Part shown: positions 41,817 to 52,882 of the stretch, piece by piece
Layout of the letters: every line of letters starts with the position of its first letter
Numbering within the stretch: the stretch's first letter is position 1
DNA from: Thalassomonas sp. RHCl1
Lineage (GTDB): Bacteria; Pseudomonadota; Gammaproteobacteria; Enterobacterales; Alteromonadaceae
Assembly: GCF_947387555.1 (NCBI RefSeq)
Contig: NZ_CANDNZ010000005.1
Span: forward strand, 1-64,000
Length of the DNA: 64,000 nucleotides
Direction: 5' to 3'
Notes under the pieces: generated by a model
Databases searched by the model: none
What the model was told of the DNA's origin: nothing
What the model saw: only the letters and a program-made list of their open reading frames with translations
Made by a program: the position numbers and the translations under genes

Positions 41817-44800
41817 TTACTGACACCTTTGATGCAACTCCTGAATGGAAGTAACGATATTTCTATCATCTGCCGCATGCGCCATACAGGCAGCAAACGC
41901 CGCATTTAAGGTGGTGGTATAAGCCACTTTATACCTCAGGGCTGCACTGCGAAGCATTTTTGAATCTTCAATCGCTTTACGGCCTTCGGTGGTATTAATG
42001 ATATAACTATATTCGTCGTTTTTAATTCTATCAAGAATATGTGGACGGCCTTCGTGCACTTTGTTCACCAGGCGGGTAGGAATATCTGCTTCGCCTAAAA
42101 TCACCGCGGTGCCGTGGGTAGAGTCAAGCTTATAGCCTAAGTCAACTAGCTGTTTTGCCAGTTCAACCACACGCTCTTTATCACTGTCACGCACGGAAAT
42201 TAACGCACGACCGGATTTAGGTACGGAAACACCGGCACCTAAGTTGGCCTTGGCATAAGCTTCTTCAAAGGTATTACCTACCCCCATAACTTCACCGGTA
42301 GAGCGCATTTCAGGGCCTACCAGCGGGTCACTGCCGTGGAACTTGTTAAACGGCATTACCACTTCTTTTACCGAGAAGAACGGTGGTACAGTTTCTTTCG
42401 TTACACCCAGCTCGGCTAATTTCTTACCCGACATGACGCGCGCGGCAACTTTAGCTAAAGGCACACCGGTAGCTTTAGAAACAAAAGGTACGGTACGGGC
42501 GGCACGCGGGTTCACTTCAATCAGGTAAACCTTGCCGTCTTTAACCGCCATCTGGGTGTTCATTAAGCCGTTAACGCCTAATTCGAACGCCAGCTTGGTT
42601 ACTTGCTCACGCATCACATCCTGAATTTCCTGCGGCAGACTGTAGGCAGGTAATGAACAGGCAGAGTCACCCGAGTGAACACCGGCTTGTTCAATGTGCT
42701 GCATAATACCGCCGATCACTACGGTTTCACCGTCACAGATGGCATCAATATCTACTTCGATGGCATCATCAAGGAAATGATCCAGTAATATCGGCGAATC
42801 ATTGGAGACACTTACCGCATCCGTCATGTAACGGCGCAGGTCAGCTTCGTCATAAACAATTTCCATCGCCCGGCCGCCTAATACATAAGAAGGACGAACG
42901 ACTAGTGGGAAACCGATAACTTTTGCCTGAACCACGGCTTCTTCTAAAGAAGTCACGGTGGCATTTTCCGGCTGTAATAAACCTAAACGGTCAACTGCTT
43001 GCTGGAAACGCTCACGGTCTTCGGCGCGGTCAATCGCATCCGGTGAAGTACCGATAATTGGCACACCGGCCGCTTCAAGGGCACGAGCTAATTTAAGCGG
43101 TGTCTGACCGCCGTACTGCACGATAACCCCTTTAGGTTTTTCAACCCGGACGATTTCCAGTACATCTTCAAAGGTTACCGACTCAAAATATAAACGGTCC
43201 GAGGTATCGTAATCGGTAGATACGGTTTCCGGGTTACAGTTAACCATGATGGTCTCGTAACCGTCTTCACGCAGGGCTAATGCTGCATGTACACAACAGT
43301 AATCGAATTCGATACCCTGGCCGATACGGTTAGGGCCACCACCGATGATCATGATCTTGTCATTATCGGTTGGGTTGGCTTCACACTCTTCGTCATAGCT
43401 GGAATACATGTAAGCGGTATCTGAGCTAAATTCAGCAGCACAGGTATCAACACGCTTATAAACCGGGAAGATTTCAGCCTGGTGACGTTTCTTACGGATT
43501 TCCGCTTCACTTACCCCTAAGATGCTGGCAAGACGGCTATCGGCAAAACCTTTACGTTTTAGCTGTTTAAGGTAATCAGGGGTAAGGCCAGCCATACCGC
43601 CCTGCTCAACTTTCTGCTCCTGTAAGATCAAATCTTCAATCTGTACCAGGAACCAGCGGTCGATCTTAGTGGCTCTAAAGACATCTTCAATGCTTAGTCC
43701 TAAACGAAAAGCATCGGCCACGTACCAGATACGCTCGGCGCCTGCTTCCTGAAGCTCATGCATGATCTTGGTTTTCGCACCCGGCTTAGTGACATCCACC
43801 AGAGGGTCAAAACCGCTGACGCCCACTTCCAGGCCGCGCAAGGCTTTTTGCATAGACTCTTGCTGGTTACGGCCTATCGCCATTACTTCACCAACAGATT
43901 TCATTTGTGTGGTCAGTCTGTCTTCTGCGCCAACGAATTTTTCGAAGTTAAAACGTGGAATTTTCGTGACCACGTAATCGATAGTCGGTTCGAATGACGC
44001 CGGGGTAGCACCGCCGGTGATGTCGTTGGATAATTCGTCTAAGGTGTAACCTACGGCTAACTTGGCGGCGATTTTGGCAATCGGGAAACCGGTCGCTTTT
44101 GACGCTAACGCCGAAGAGCGGGATACACGCGGGTTCATTTCGATAATAACCATACGGCCTGTATCTGGACAAACACCGAACTGAACGTTAGAGCCGCCAG
44201 TTTCAACACCGATTTCACGCAGTACCGCCAACGAGGCATTACGCATGATTTGATATTCTTTATCGGTCAGGGTTTGCGCCGGGGCAACGGTGATGGAGTC
44301 ACCGGTGTGGATACCCATAGGGTCGAAGTTTTCGATGGAGCAGATAATGATACAGTTATCATTTTTATCCCGCACCACTTCCATTTCATATTCTTTCCAG
44401 CCGATCAGAGACTCATCAATAAGCAGCTCATTGGTCGGTGACAGGTCTAAACCGCGCACACAAATCTCATCGAACTCTTCACGGTTATAGGCAATACCGC
44501 CACCGGTGCCGCCCATAGTAAACGAAGGACGGATGATACAAGGGAAACCGATGCGTTTAATGGTTTCGTTGGCTTCTGCCATAGAGTGCACAATTTCTGC
44601 TCTTGGCGTTTCCAAACCGATTTTTTTCATCGCCTGGTCGAAACGGCTGCGATCTTCCGCCTTGTCGATGGCATCGGCGGTAGCACCGATCATTTCGACA
44701 TTAAATTTTTCCAATACCCCGTGCTTTTCCAGATCCAGGGCACAGTTTAGCGCGGTTTGTCCACCCATAGTCGGCAGCACGGCATCGGGACGCTCTTTTT

Positions 44801-45035
44801 CAATGATCTTGCTGACCACTTCCCAGTGGATAGGCTCGATATAAGTGGCGTCCGCCATTTCCGGATCTGTCATGATGGTGGCGGGGTTGGAGTTTACCAG
44901 GATCACCCGGTAACCTTCTTCACGTAATGCTTTACAGGCCTGGGCGCCCGAATAGTCAAACTCACAAGCCTGACCGATAACGATAGGGCCGGCGCCTAAG
45001 ATTAAGATACTTTTGATGTCAGTACGTTTTGGCAT
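41817..45035 (-). CDS. carB: Carbamoyl phosphate synthase, large subunit
   Basis: 1072 residues, full length. Two homologous ATP-grasp halves, each starting with an [11 protein letters not shown] or [11 protein letters not shown] nucleotide loop (about 11 and 560) and each carrying RPSFTMGG or RPSYVLGG. The C-terminal MGS-like allosteric domain (from about 935) binds UMP/IMP and ornithine in relatives. Makes carbamoyl phosphate for pyrimidines and arginine. 44 bp after carA. Confidence 0.98.
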   Translation of the reverse strand: MPKRTDIKSILILGAGPIVIGQACEFDYSGAQACKALREEGYRVILVNSNPATIMTDPEMADATYIEPIHWEVVSKIIEKERPDAVLPTMGGQTALNCALDLEKHGVLEKFNVEMIGATADAIDKAEDRSRFDQAMKKIGLETPRAEIVHSMAEANETIKRIGFPCIIRPSFTMGGTGGGIAYNREEFDEICVRGLDLSPTNELLIDESLIGWKEYEMEVVRDKNDNCIIICSIENFDPMGIHTGDSITVAPAQTLTDKEYQIMRNASLAVLREIGVETGGSNVQFGVCPDTGRMVIIEMNPRVSRSSALASKATGFPIAKIAAKLAVGYTLDELSNDITGGATPASFEPTIDYVVTKIPRFNFEKFVGAEDRLTTQMKSVGEVMAIGRNQQESMQKALRGLEVGVSGFDPLVDVTKPGAKTKIMHELQEAGAERIWYVADAFRLGLSIEDVFRATKIDRWFLVQIEDLILQEQKVEQGGMAGLTPDYLKQLKRKGFADSRLASILGVSEAEIRKKRHQAEIFPVYKRVDTCAAEFSSDTAYMYSSYDEECEANPTDNDKIMIIGGGPNRIGQGIEFDYCCVHAALALREDGYETIMVNCNPETVSTDYDTSDRLYFESVTFEDVLEIVRVEKPKGVIVQYGGQTPLKLARALEAAGVPIIGTSPDAIDRAEDRERFQQAVDRLGLLQPENATVTSLEEAVVQAKVIGFPLVVRPSYVLGGRAMEIVYDEADLRRYMTDAVSVSNDSPILLDHFLDDAIEVDIDAICDGETVVIGGIMQHIEQAGVHSGDSACSLPAYSLPQEIQDVMREQVTKLAFELGVNGLMNTQMAVKDGKVYLIEVNPRAARTVPFVSKATGVPLAKVAARVMSGKKLAELGVTKETVPPFFSVKEVVMPFNKFHGSDPLVGPEMRSTGEVMGVGNTFEEAYAKANLGAGVSVPKSGRALISVRDSDKERVVELAKQLVDLGYKLDSTHGTAVILGEADIPTRLVNKVHEGRPHILDRIKNDEYSYIINTTEGRKAIEDSKMLRSAALRYKVAYTTTLNAAFAACMAHAADDRNIVTSIQELHQRCQ

Positions 45036-45079
45036 TGTTTCTCTACTCTCTGATTATCTTCTTTACGCTGTGAGTTTGA

Positions 45080-46210
45080 TTAAGCTTTACTTTTTTTAAT
45101 GAGATCAATGAAGTGATCAAATAACGGTGCCGCATCCGTTGGTCCCGGGCTCGCTTCCGGGTGCCCCTGGAAACTAAACGCCGGCTTGTCGGTGCGGTGT
45201 ATGCCCTGCAAAGAGCCGTCAAACAACGATTTATGCGTTACTTTCAGGTTGGCGGGCATATTGTGCTCGTCTACGGCAAAACCATGGTTCTGGCTGGTGA
45301 TCATCACCACATCGCGATCCATGTCTTTTACCGGGTGGTTAGCGCCGTGATGGCCAAATTTCATTTTTACGGTTTTCGCGCCGCTGGCAAGGCCCAGTAA
45401 CTGATGCCCTAAACAAATGCCAAAAACAGGAATATCGGTTTCCAGGAAAGACTTAATGGCAGTGATGGCATAATCACAAGGTTCAGGGTCGCCCGGGCCG
45501 TTCGATAAAAAGATCCCGTCAGGATTCATCGCCAAAACATCTGCTGCCGGGGTTTGTGCCGGTACCACGGTAAGCTTACAGCCGCGGTCAACCAACATAC
45601 GTAAAATATTGCGTTTGGCACCAAAATCGTAAGCAACCACATGAAACTCACTGTTTTCTGGCGTTACATGCCCCTGGCCTAACTGCCAGCTGCCTTCAGT
45701 CCAGCTATATTGCTCCTTGGTGGAGACAACTTTTGCCAGGTCCATGCCTTTAAGGCCAGGAAATTCCTGTGCCTGCTTTAACGCCTGGGCTTCATCCAGA
45801 TTGTCACCGGCAAGAATACAGCCGTTTTGCGCACCTTTTTCCCGTAATATCCGGGTAAGTTTACGGGTATCGATATCGGCAATACCTAAGATATTATGAC
45901 GCTTAAGGTAGCTGCTTAAATCTTCTTCGTTTCTAAAATTACTGGCAAGTAGCGGTAAGTCGCGGATCACTAATCCTTTGGCCCAGATAGCGTTGGATTC
46001 TTCATCTTCGCTGTTGGTGCCGGTATTGCCTATATGGGGGTACGTGAGGGTTACGATTTGCTCTGCGTATGAGGGGTCGGTAAGAATTTCCTGATAGCCT
46101 GTCATTGAAGTATTAAATACCACTTCACCGACTGCGGCCCCTTGTGCACCAATGGCGGTGCCTTTAAATACAGTGCCGTCTTCAAGCACTAAAATGGCAG
46201 ATTTAGTCAA
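45080..46210 (-). CDS. carA: Carbamoyl phosphate synthase, small subunit
   Basis: 376 residues. N-terminal CarA domain ([31 protein letters not shown]) and class I glutamine amidotransferase with [11 protein letters not shown] (nucleophile Cys near 266) and the His/Glu pair in [11 protein letters not shown]. Supplies ammonia from glutamine to CarB. The start codon is TTG at 46210, five bases after a strong GGAGG; E. coli carA also starts at UUG. First gene of carAB, with promoter candidate at 46276-46304. Confidence 0.97.
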   Translation of the reverse strand: MTKSAILVLEDGTVFKGTAIGAQGAAVGEVVFNTSMTGYQEILTDPSYAEQIVTLTYPHIGNTGTNSEDEESNAIWAKGLVIRDLPLLASNFRNEEDLSSYLKRHNILGIADIDTRKLTRILREKGAQNGCILAGDNLDEAQALKQAQEFPGLKGMDLAKVVSTKEQYSWTEGSWQLGQGHVTPENSEFHVVAYDFGAKRNILRMLVDRGCKLTVVPAQTPAADVLAMNPDGIFLSNGPGDPEPCDYAITAIKSFLETDIPVFGICLGHQLLGLASGAKTVKMKFGHHGANHPVKDMDRDVVMITSQNHGFAVDEHNMPANLKVTHKSLFDGSLQGIHRTDKPAFSFQGHPEASPGPTDAAPLFDHFIDLIKKSKA

Positions 46211-46275
46211 TTTAACCTCCGTAAAGAAGAAAAGATAATTAATACCGGTAAGCCAGACTTAACCCGGCATTAATC

Positions 46276-46304
46276 GTTAAAATTACATGTACAAAACCTG
46301 TCAA
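46276..46304 (-). promoter_or_regulatory. carAB promoter candidate
   Basis: On the minus strand a consensus TTGACA (46299-46304) and TTTAAC (46276-46281) are 17 bases apart, about 66 bp before the carA start. The 323-bp gap to dapB (46211-46533) shows no other supportable element; arginine or pyrimidine operators could not be identified with confidence. Confidence 0.45.
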
Positions 46305-46533
46305 AACAACGCTAAATTATGAATTTTTGACAAATTCCGCATATGTTACGCTCTTGTGTCGCACTTGTCCAGAAAATATAGAGAAAAAACACTTTTAACT
46401 TAAAATTCAACTAAAGCAGCTAAAAGTGACACTTATCCCTGCTACACCGACAAAAAGGCCTTTAAAAAAAGCCGTTAACAACTCTGTTAAAACCGCGTTA
46501 CATTCAAGGTGCTAACATACTTTCTCTGAGCTG

Positions 46534-47343
46534 TTACAGGCCTTTTAATCCCAGCACGTCCTGCATATCGTAAAATCCGGGTTTAGCCTGGGCCACCCAA
46601 GTACAGGCTCGCATAGCGCCTAAGGCAAAGGTCATGCGCGAGCTGGCTTTATGGCTGATTTCCAAGCGCTCTCCCAGATCGGCAAAAAGTGCCGTGTGCT
46701 CACCGACAATATCGCCGGCTCTGACGGTAGCAAAACCTATGGTCTTTTGATCCCTTTCCTCCATGATGCCTTCACGGCCATAGACAGCACATTCATTTAA
46801 ATCCCGGCCTAATGTTTCGGCAATCACCTGGCCCATTTTTACCGCGGTGCCGGAAGGGGCATCTTTTTTGAACCTGTGGTGCGCCTCAGAAATTTCTATA
46901 TCAGTATAGTCGCCTATGGCCTTGGCAGTGATTTCAAGCAGCTTAAATAGCAGGTTAACACCGACACTGGTATTTGGAGCCAGCACCAGGGCAATATCCT
47001 GACCTGCGGCTTTAATGGTTTCCACCTGCTCATCACTAAATCCCGTGGTGCCTACCACCAGAGCTTTATTGTTTTGCCGGCACCAGTTGATGTTTTCCAG
47101 GGTCGATTCAATCGAAGTAAAGTCGATGAAAACATCGGCATCGGCCAGTGCTGCTAAGCTGGTGGAGGTCTTTAAGCCGATTGCGCCGATCCCCGCCAGC
47201 TCACCTAAATCAAAATTAACAAAACTTGAGCTTTCCCGGACGGTGCCCCCGACCAACTCAATGGCTTCGTGCTCTACTGAGGCTTCAATAAGATTGCGGC
47301 CCATGCGGCCACTGCAGCCTAAAACGGCAACTTTTACTGTCAT
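46534..47343 (-). CDS. dapB: 4-hydroxy-tetrahydrodipicolinate reductase
   Basis: 269 residues from ATG 47343 (another in-frame ATG lies six bases upstream). Rossmann loop [15 protein letters not shown], substrate loop [15 protein letters not shown] with the catalytic His/Lys, and C-terminal [17 protein letters not shown]. Second committed step of lysine and diaminopimelate synthesis. It follows the small gene at 47355 by about ten bases and is probably co-translated with it. carAB downstream on the same strand has its own promoter. Confidence 0.96.
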   Translation of the reverse strand: MTVKVAVLGCSGRMGRNLIEASVEHEAIELVGGTVRESSSFVNFDLGELAGIGAIGLKTSTSLAALADADVFIDFTSIESTLENINWCRQNNKALVVGTTGFSDEQVETIKAAGQDIALVLAPNTSVGVNLLFKLLEITAKAIGDYTDIEISEAHHRFKKDAPSGTAVKMGQVIAETLGRDLNECAVYGREGIMEERDQKTIGFATVRAGDIVGEHTALFADLGERLEISHKASSRMTFALGAMRACTWVAQAKPGFYDMQDVLGLKGL

Positions 47344-47354
47344 AATCATTCTAC

Positions 47355-47789
47355 TTATTGTTCAATCAAAATGGGTTGGCTTAAAGCAAGGGAGTTACTG
47401 ATATCATGTGAGATCACATTGATAATTTTAATCTCCCCACCGGATATCATTAGATGATAGATAGCGCTGAAGTCGGTGAAGACCTCGCTGCTGCTATTAA
47501 TAAACTGCCAGTCGACACAGGCCAGCAGCAAGTTTTCGCTTAACGGCGTGAAACTCGCTTTGAGCGCCTGAATATCTTGGGTGTCAGCCTGCTTAAGCTG
47601 TAAAAAGATTTCATCGAATTCACGTGCTAAATCATCAAGGTTTTCGATATAAACACATTTATCCGGGGTATTAAGGGTACAAGGCCACTGATAGCATTTT
47701 TCGATGGCCTGAACATCATAGGCTAAAAAACCTTTACGATAGGTTTGGAAGAAAGTCTGAAGTTTTTCCGTATGCACTGGTTTTTCCAT
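47355..47789 (-). CDS. Hypothetical NTF2-like protein
   Basis: 144 residues, soluble. The pattern of an N-terminal helix, [23 protein letters not shown] and a beta-rich second half ([29 protein letters not shown]) fits a SnoaL/NTF2-like cone fold (inference from pattern). Immediately upstream of dapB with little spacing, so in one operon with it. No known link to lysine synthesis. Confidence 0.65.
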   Translation of the reverse strand: MEKPVHTEKLQTFFQTYRKGFLAYDVQAIEKCYQWPCTLNTPDKCVYIENLDDLAREFDEIFLQLKQADTQDIQALKASFTPLSENLLLACVDWQFINSSSEVFTDFSAIYHLMISGGEIKIINVISHDISNSLALSQPILIEQ

Positions 47790-47884
47790 TTGTTCTGATA
47801 GTACCCTGTTGAAAAATTAAAATACCTATTTATGTACCGGGCCATATTCCGGACTATATAGCGAACTTTGTACCGGACATAAAA

Positions 47885-47904
47885 AAGCCGGGAAATCCCG
47901 GCTT
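47885..47904 (-). terminator. Terminator after fklB
   Basis: AAGCCGGG/CCCGGCTT with a 4-base loop and an A6 (T6 on the minus strand) flank, 16 bp beyond the fklB stop. Confidence 0.85.
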
Positions 47905-47919
47905 GAAAAAATAAAACGA

Positions 47920-48543
47920 TTAGCTGACGACGGCTAGTAACTCAACGTCGAAGACTAAAGTCGCGTAAGGTGGGATAGCACCTTGTGAGCCACGCTCACC
48001 GTAAGCCAGGTTGTAAGGAACGAATAAACGCCACTTAGAACCTTCAGTCATCATTTGCAGGGCTTCAGTCCAACCGGCAATAACACCGCCAACTGGGAAC
48101 TCAGCCGGCTGGCCACGATCGTAAGAGCTGTCAAATACCTGACCGTCGATAAAAGTACCGTGGTAATGAGTACGTACCGTGCTTTGTGCAGTCGGCTTTT
48201 CGCCTTCACCGGTTGCCAGTACTTCATACTGAAGACCTGACTCAGTTACAGTAACTTCTTCACGCTTGGCATTTTCAGTTAAGAAAGCTTCACCTGCGGC
48301 TGCTTTTTCTTTAGCTTCGGCCATTTCTTGTTCCTGGATTTTCTTAGAAACAATAGAGAAGGCTTCATTAAGTGCTTCATCAGATACCTGGCTCTTGGCA
48401 TTTGCCAAAGCATCGGCAAGACCTGCTTGAACAGCAGTGACGTCAAAATCTTTAAAAGGATTGTTGCGTAACTGGTCGCCTAACTGACGGCCAACACCGT
48501 AACTGACACGCTCTTCTACAGACTCAAATTTGTTTTCAGACAT
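47920..48543 (-). CDS. fklB: FKBP-type peptidyl-prolyl isomerase
   Basis: 207 residues. Helical dimerisation N-terminus with YGVGRQLGDQLR (about 15-26), then an FKBP domain with VRTHYHGTFIDGQVFDSSYDRG, FPVGGVIAGWTEAL and IPPYATLVFDVELL. No signal peptide, so it is the cytoplasmic FklB type rather than periplasmic FkpA. Assists proline-limited folding. Ribosome binding site GGAAGAAG; monocistronic. Confidence 0.92.
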   Translation of the reverse strand: MSENKFESVEERVSYGVGRQLGDQLRNNPFKDFDVTAVQAGLADALANAKSQVSDEALNEAFSIVSKKIQEQEMAEAKEKAAAGEAFLTENAKREEVTVTESGLQYEVLATGEGEKPTAQSTVRTHYHGTFIDGQVFDSSYDRGQPAEFPVGGVIAGWTEALQMMTEGSKWRLFVPYNLAYGERGSQGAIPPYATLVFDVELLAVVS

Positions 48544-48699
48544 AATCGATTCTTCTTCCTATAAAATTGCGCGCAAGGATAGCACAAAGTCAGCGGCGAC
48601 AGTAGAGTGATAGCAGAGAATTTTTGATTTAATTATCCGGACCCGCTGAATTTAAAAATTCAGCGGCGATTTTTACACCAATAAAGGAATGACATCGCT

Positions 48700-49626
48700 T
48701 TAATGACCCAAGTGCAGGGCTATTATCGCATGACAAAAAGATAGCCTGGGTACATCCAGGCCCTGCTCCCGGGCAAGGTTAAGGGCATCTGTCACTAAGG
48801 CATCGAATTCGCTGGAGGTTTGATTGGCAATATCCCGTTGCATCGAGGTTTCACTCTGCTCGGGTAACTGATCGATAAAGGCCAGGGTTTCATCGATGAT
48901 TTGCTGATTGATCTCCACCCTCAAACTGTTGGCAATGGCCCGGTATTCCTGCATTAGCTTGATCAACACCACCCGGGTACCGGAATTTTCCCGAAGCGCC
49001 CCAACAGGTGCCCGGGCAACACAAGCCAGGGCTCCCCAGGCAGCAACAAATAAATATTTCCGCCATAACGCCAGCTCGATATTGCGGCTAAGGCCGGTGC
49101 TGATACCGGCTTTCTTCAGCCTTTGTGCCAGGTCATTAAGCAAGGTTTGCTCTGAGGCTTCACTGTCATTAAATAACCCCAGGGTGATATGCGGAGTCGC
49201 ACCGGTATGATTAATCACCCCGGGCTCACTGACCTTGGCAATGATTTTTGCCAGGCCACCAAGAATATGTTGTTTGGCAATGCCGCCTTCCATCAGGTTT
49301 TTTGCCGCACTGACACCGTTAAGTAAAGGGATCACCCGGGTATGGGGGGCCAGCATACTTTTAATGGCCGGGAGGGCCCCGGCCAACTGGAAGGTTTTCA
49401 CTGTCACAAAGATAATATCGGCTTTAAAACCGGCCTCCGGATTCTCCATCGCCTGAATATCGGTAAGGCTGGCGTCACCGGCGATACTTTTTATGGTGAG
49501 TCCCTGCTGTTTTAACGCGGTAAGCTGCTGATTTCTGGCAATAAACGTTACGTCTTCTCCGCTTTGCAGCAAGCGGGCACCAAAATAGCCACCAACGGCT
49601 CCGCAACCAACAAACACAATACGCAT
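48700..49626 (-). CDS. 2-dehydropantoate 2-reductase family protein
   Basis: 308 residues from ATG 49626, chosen for AAAGGAAG six bases upstream and the immediate MRIVFVGCGAVGGYFGA nucleotide loop. Continues with IIFVTVKTFQL, LLNGVSA and the C-terminal helical domain with ELALWRKYLFVAAWGALACV (catalytic Lys) and SSEFDALV. The ApbA/PanE family reduces ketopantoate to pantoate for coenzyme A; paralogues in many bacteria act on other 2-oxo acids, so the symbol panE is not given. Monocistronic. Confidence 0.85.
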   Translation of the reverse strand: MRIVFVGCGAVGGYFGARLLQSGEDVTFIARNQQLTALKQQGLTIKSIAGDASLTDIQAMENPEAGFKADIIFVTVKTFQLAGALPAIKSMLAPHTRVIPLLNGVSAAKNLMEGGIAKQHILGGLAKIIAKVSEPGVINHTGATPHITLGLFNDSEASEQTLLNDLAQRLKKAGISTGLSRNIELALWRKYLFVAAWGALACVARAPVGALRENSGTRVVLIKLMQEYRAIANSLRVEINQQIIDETLAFIDQLPEQSETSMQRDIANQTSSEFDALVTDALNLAREQGLDVPRLSFCHAIIALHLGH

Positions 49627-49789
49627 TTTTCTTCCTTTAATTGTTTCTCTTGCCATTCGTGAATTAATCATAGTAAGAGATCTGTATGGGAATTGCGAAT
49701 TCGGCTTTCATTTCTCGGGGTAAAGTGCTGGCAAATACAGTAACTACCCGGCAATGGAGAAAAACAGTATAGCCATCTAAACATCTAGA

Positions 49790-49817
49790 TTGACAATTAT
49801 TAATATATTTCTATAAT
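49790..49817 (+). promoter_or_regulatory. Consensus sigma-70 promoter of the NhaC gene
   Basis: TTGACA (49790-49795) and TATAAT (49812-49817) with a 16-base spacer: both hexamers are perfect. It is the strongest promoter in the window by eye, about 125 bp before the preferred start codon. Confidence 0.75.
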
Positions 49818-49942
49818 GCCTGCCTTTAGTTAAAGAAGGATAGACATTTAGCCAAATTGCTTTATGGTCAGAAACTAGCAATTAATGGATGAATAAACGG
49901 CCGGGTCAAAATAAAAAAATGAACAATCACAGAGAAGCCTTA

Positions 49943-51253
49943 ATGACGGAAAGTAACACTTCAGCAAAAAATTTGCTCAGCCTGATGCCCTTCGGCGTCT
50001 TTCTCGGGTTATTTTTAGGTACAGGTATCGTCTTAACCCTGCAAGGGGTGGATTATGCCTTTTATCAGCTGCCCGCCAGTATTGCCATTATCCCGGCGAT
50101 CATCCTGGCAATTTTTCTCGGCAAAGACAGCATCAATGAGCAGATAAGCCAGTTTATCTCCGGCGCCGGTCACCAGAACATTATTACCATGTGTGTTATC
50201 TACCTGCTCGCCGGCGCCTTCGGTACGGTCGCCAAAGCTACCGGCAGCGTAGATGCCAGCGTGCAGCTGGGGCTGGCGGTTTTCCCTGATTATCTGTTAT
50301 TGCCCGGATTATTCCTGGTGGCGGCGTTTTTATCTACCGCCATGGGTACTTCCATGGGCACCATAGGTGCTATTGCCCCCATTGCTGCCGGTTTCGTCGA
50401 TTCGGCGCAACTCGACGCCGCCCTGGTGGCGGGCTGTATTCTTTCCGGCGCTATTTTTGGTGATAACCTATCGATCATCTCCGATACCACGATTGCCTCC
50501 ACCCGCAGTCAGGGGGCCCATATGAAAGATAAATTTAAGGTCAATTTCAAGTTTGCCTTACCCGCCGGTATCATCGCCGTGGTCATTTTTGCCTTACTCG
50601 GCGATGTGGTGACCTATCAGGGCAGCGGTGACAGCCAGTTACTCGGCCTTTTGCCTTATGTGGTGATCCTGGCGTTAGCCCTGTCCGGGGTCAATGTCTT
50701 CCTGGTGCTGACCCTGGGTATTATTTTAGCCGCGGTTATCGGCATGATCACCCATGATTACCAGCTGGGCAGCTGGATAAGCGATATTCAAAAAGGCTTT
50801 GCCAGTATGCAGGATATCTTTATCCTTTCGCTGTTTATCGGCGGGTTAAGTGAATTGGTGCGTCACCAGGGGGGGTTAAGCGCCCTCACCCGAGGCTTGG
50901 AAAAACTGGCAGCAAAAATCAGCCCGAACAATAACAAACGCGCCGCCGGTCTCGGCATTGCCAGCCTGGCCTTTAGCAGTAACTTTTTCACCGCCAATAA
51001 TACCGTTTCCATCATAGTCTCGGGTGAAACCGCCAAAGAGCTCGCCGACGACGGCCAGTTAACCCCGGCACAATCCGCCAGCCTGCTGGATATTTTTGCC
51101 TGTATCAACCAGGGATTATTACCTTATGGCGCACAAGCGCTGCTGTTGGGGGCAAGTTTAGGCATTTCACCGCTTGAGCTGGTGGTATACTCCTTTTACC
51201 CGATGATTTTGCTGGTGGTGGCAAGCATTGCCTTCTACCGGTTAACCCGCTAA
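49943..51253 (+). CDS. NhaC-family Na+/H+ antiporter
   Basis: 436 residues from ATG 49943, supported by GAGAAG six bases upstream; in-frame ATGs at 49889 and 49919 have none. About 11-12 membrane segments. Family marks include STAMGTSMGTIGAIAPIAAG (about 126-145), GAIFGDNLSIISDTTIAST (about 167-185) with the Asp pair expected for ion binding, and SSNFFTANNTVSIIVSG. Exports sodium or a weak amine/acid in exchange for protons; related DcuC/malate-lactate exchangers cannot be excluded. Confidence 0.85.
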   Translation: MTESNTSAKNLLSLMPFGVFLGLFLGTGIVLTLQGVDYAFYQLPASIAIIPAIILAIFLGKDSINEQISQFISGAGHQNIITMCVIYLLAGAFGTVAKATGSVDASVQLGLAVFPDYLLLPGLFLVAAFLSTAMGTSMGTIGAIAPIAAGFVDSAQLDAALVAGCILSGAIFGDNLSIISDTTIASTRSQGAHMKDKFKVNFKFALPAGIIAVVIFALLGDVVTYQGSGDSQLLGLLPYVVILALALSGVNVFLVLTLGIILAAVIGMITHDYQLGSWISDIQKGFASMQDIFILSLFIGGLSELVRHQGGLSALTRGLEKLAAKISPNNNKRAAGLGIASLAFSSNFFTANNTVSIIVSGETAKELADDGQLTPAQSASLLDIFACINQGLLPYGAQALLLGASLGISPLELVVYSFYPMILLVVASIAFYRLTR

Positions 51254-51278
51254 CCGAAAAAGTACAACTCAAAAAATA

Positions 51279-51315
51279 AAAAGCCCGGGGAATGAGATAT
51301 TCTCCGGGCTTTTTT
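51279..51315. terminator. Bidirectional terminator
   Basis: AAAAAGCCCGGGGAAT pairs with ATTCTCCGGGCTTTTT, with A and T runs on either side. Shared by the convergent NhaC and M48 peptidase genes. Confidence 0.88.
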
Positions 51316-51333
51316 ATTCAACGGATAAAAAGC

Positions 51334-52131
51334 TTATTTTCTCGGTCTTTTACAATCAGGTTTGGCGGCTGCCTTATTATAGAGCGGTAAAGCCTTTGGC
51401 AAATGGGCGGTTAAATCCTGGATCCGGGTCTGGTTCGACGGGTGGGTCGACAGAAATTCCGGCGGCGCGTTTTTGCTGGTTTTTGCCATATTGTGCCAAA
51501 GATCAATGCTGGCTTTGGGATCAAAACCCGAGCGGGCCATCAGATCCTGGCCGACAATATCCGCTTCACTTTCATGGGTACGACCATAAGGCATTAAAAT
51601 TCCGTACTGCACCCCGAGCCCCAATCCTGCCATCAGGGTATCACGGGCAGCGATATTCTGACTTTCCAGCGCGGCATTGGCCAAGCTCAGCCCCGCTTGT
51701 GAAAGCTGGTTCGACGATAACCGCTCATTGGAATGGTTTTCAATTACATGGCCGACTTCATGGCCGATAATGGCCGCCAGCTGCTGCTGGTTTTCCGCCA
51801 CCTTTAAGATACCGGTATAAACCCCTATCTTACCGCCGGGCAGGGCAAAGGCATTAACTTGATCGGCATCAAACACCACCACTTCCCATTCGCCGTCATG
51901 GGCTGATTTGGGCACATTTTTGGTAATGGCATCGGCAACACATTGCACATAAGCATTGGTGGCCTTGTCCTGGCTGATTTTTTCTTTCTCTTTCATCTGC
52001 TCAAAAGAAGAAATCCCCATTTCATTAAGCTGATTGGGGGAGATCAGCATCAGCTGGTTACGCCCGGTAGAAGAAGTGCTGCAGCCGTTTAACGCAATCA
52101 GCAGCGCACATAAAGAGAGTTTAAATTTCAT
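51334..52131 (-). CDS. M48-family metallopeptidase lipoprotein
   Basis: 265 residues. Lipobox LNGC with lipidated Cys16, then an M48 domain with VNAFALPGGKIGVYTG, the zinc site IIGHEVGHVIENHSNER (about 121-137) and the third ligand in HESEADIVGQDLMARSGFDP. C-terminal LSTHPSNQTRI is typical of the LoiP/YcaL-like outer-membrane-associated peptidases that degrade misassembled envelope proteins. Full length. Followed upstream by a 2H-type secreted protein on the same strand, 46 bp away, possibly one operon. Confidence 0.9.
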   Translation of the reverse strand: MKFKLSLCALLIALNGCSTSSTGRNQLMLISPNQLNEMGISSFEQMKEKEKISQDKATNAYVQCVADAITKNVPKSAHDGEWEVVVFDADQVNAFALPGGKIGVYTGILKVAENQQQLAAIIGHEVGHVIENHSNERLSSNQLSQAGLSLANAALESQNIAARDTLMAGLGLGVQYGILMPYGRTHESEADIVGQDLMARSGFDPKASIDLWHNMAKTSKNAPPEFLSTHPSNQTRIQDLTAHLPKALPLYNKAAAKPDCKRPRK

Positions 52132-52177
52132 GGTATTTCCAATATCTGTTTAGCAATTCTATATTCTAAAAAATAAC

Positions 52178-52882
52178 TTACCTGGTTAGAGTTTTCGAGT
52201 CCTGGTTAAGTTCTGTATCTCTTAACAAGGTTTCAACACCTTTACTGACCCCGTAGACATCCTGGGGATCAAACCCTAAAGTGACATGGAAATCTTTTGG
52301 CGGCAATAATTGTTTTTGCCTGAAAAACTGTCCGTCAGCTGACTGTGCAACCACATAATAAGTGGTTTTCTTGCCGGCAGAAACCCGGCCCAGTCCCAGC
52401 AGCTGAACTGTCAGCGGCTGCTTTATCTGCTCGGGGCTAATCTCCAGGTTTTGGTATTCATAAGGGTTAATCAAGGTCATATGAAAGGAGAAATGATCCC
52501 TTTTTCCCTGGTTTTGCCTGAACAGGGCAAAATCATCTGCCAGTTCTTGTTTAAGCTCTGCCAGGTACGGGGCTAGATCCGCTTCACTGATCTTAGCGCC
52601 CAGATAAACCAGGCCACTGCTGTCGGTGAGTATCTCCGGTATAACACGGAGTGTTTTTTGCACATTAGCAGCGCTTTTTTCGGATAAACGCTCGCTTGAG
52701 GTTTGTGTTAAAAGCCCGGAGGCTTCCTGCTTTTTAATACGCTCTAATACCGAGGCTTTTTCCACTGGGACGCTCTTGTTCCCGCTATTGGCTTGTTCGG
52801 CATGTGCAAAAACATGGCCCGATACCAATAGACAACAGCCAAACAGCACAGAAGGTAAAATAGTCTTAGAGGTTTGATTCAT
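52178..52882 (-). CDS. Secreted 2H phosphoesterase-like protein
   Basis: 234 residues with signal peptide (to about VFAHA, residue 28). Two HxT motifs, FHMTLINP (about 133-140) and FHVTLGFDPQDVYG (about 198-211), about 65 residues apart, are the paired catalytic tetrapeptides of the 2H phosphoesterase superfamily (LigT, CPDase, SAK RNA-repair 2H domain). The second motif with LPPKD before it resembles the RNA-repair-associated 2H group. A 2H enzyme is normally cytoplasmic; the export signal is the oddity here. Substrate unknown. Confidence 0.65.
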   Translation of the reverse strand: MNQTSKTILPSVLFGCCLLVSGHVFAHAEQANSGNKSVPVEKASVLERIKKQEASGLLTQTSSERLSEKSAANVQKTLRVIPEILTDSSGLVYLGAKISEADLAPYLAELKQELADDFALFRQNQGKRDHFSFHMTLINPYEYQNLEISPEQIKQPLTVQLLGLGRVSAGKKTTYYVVAQSADGQFFRQKQLLPPKDFHVTLGFDPQDVYGVSKGVETLLRDTELNQDSKTLTR

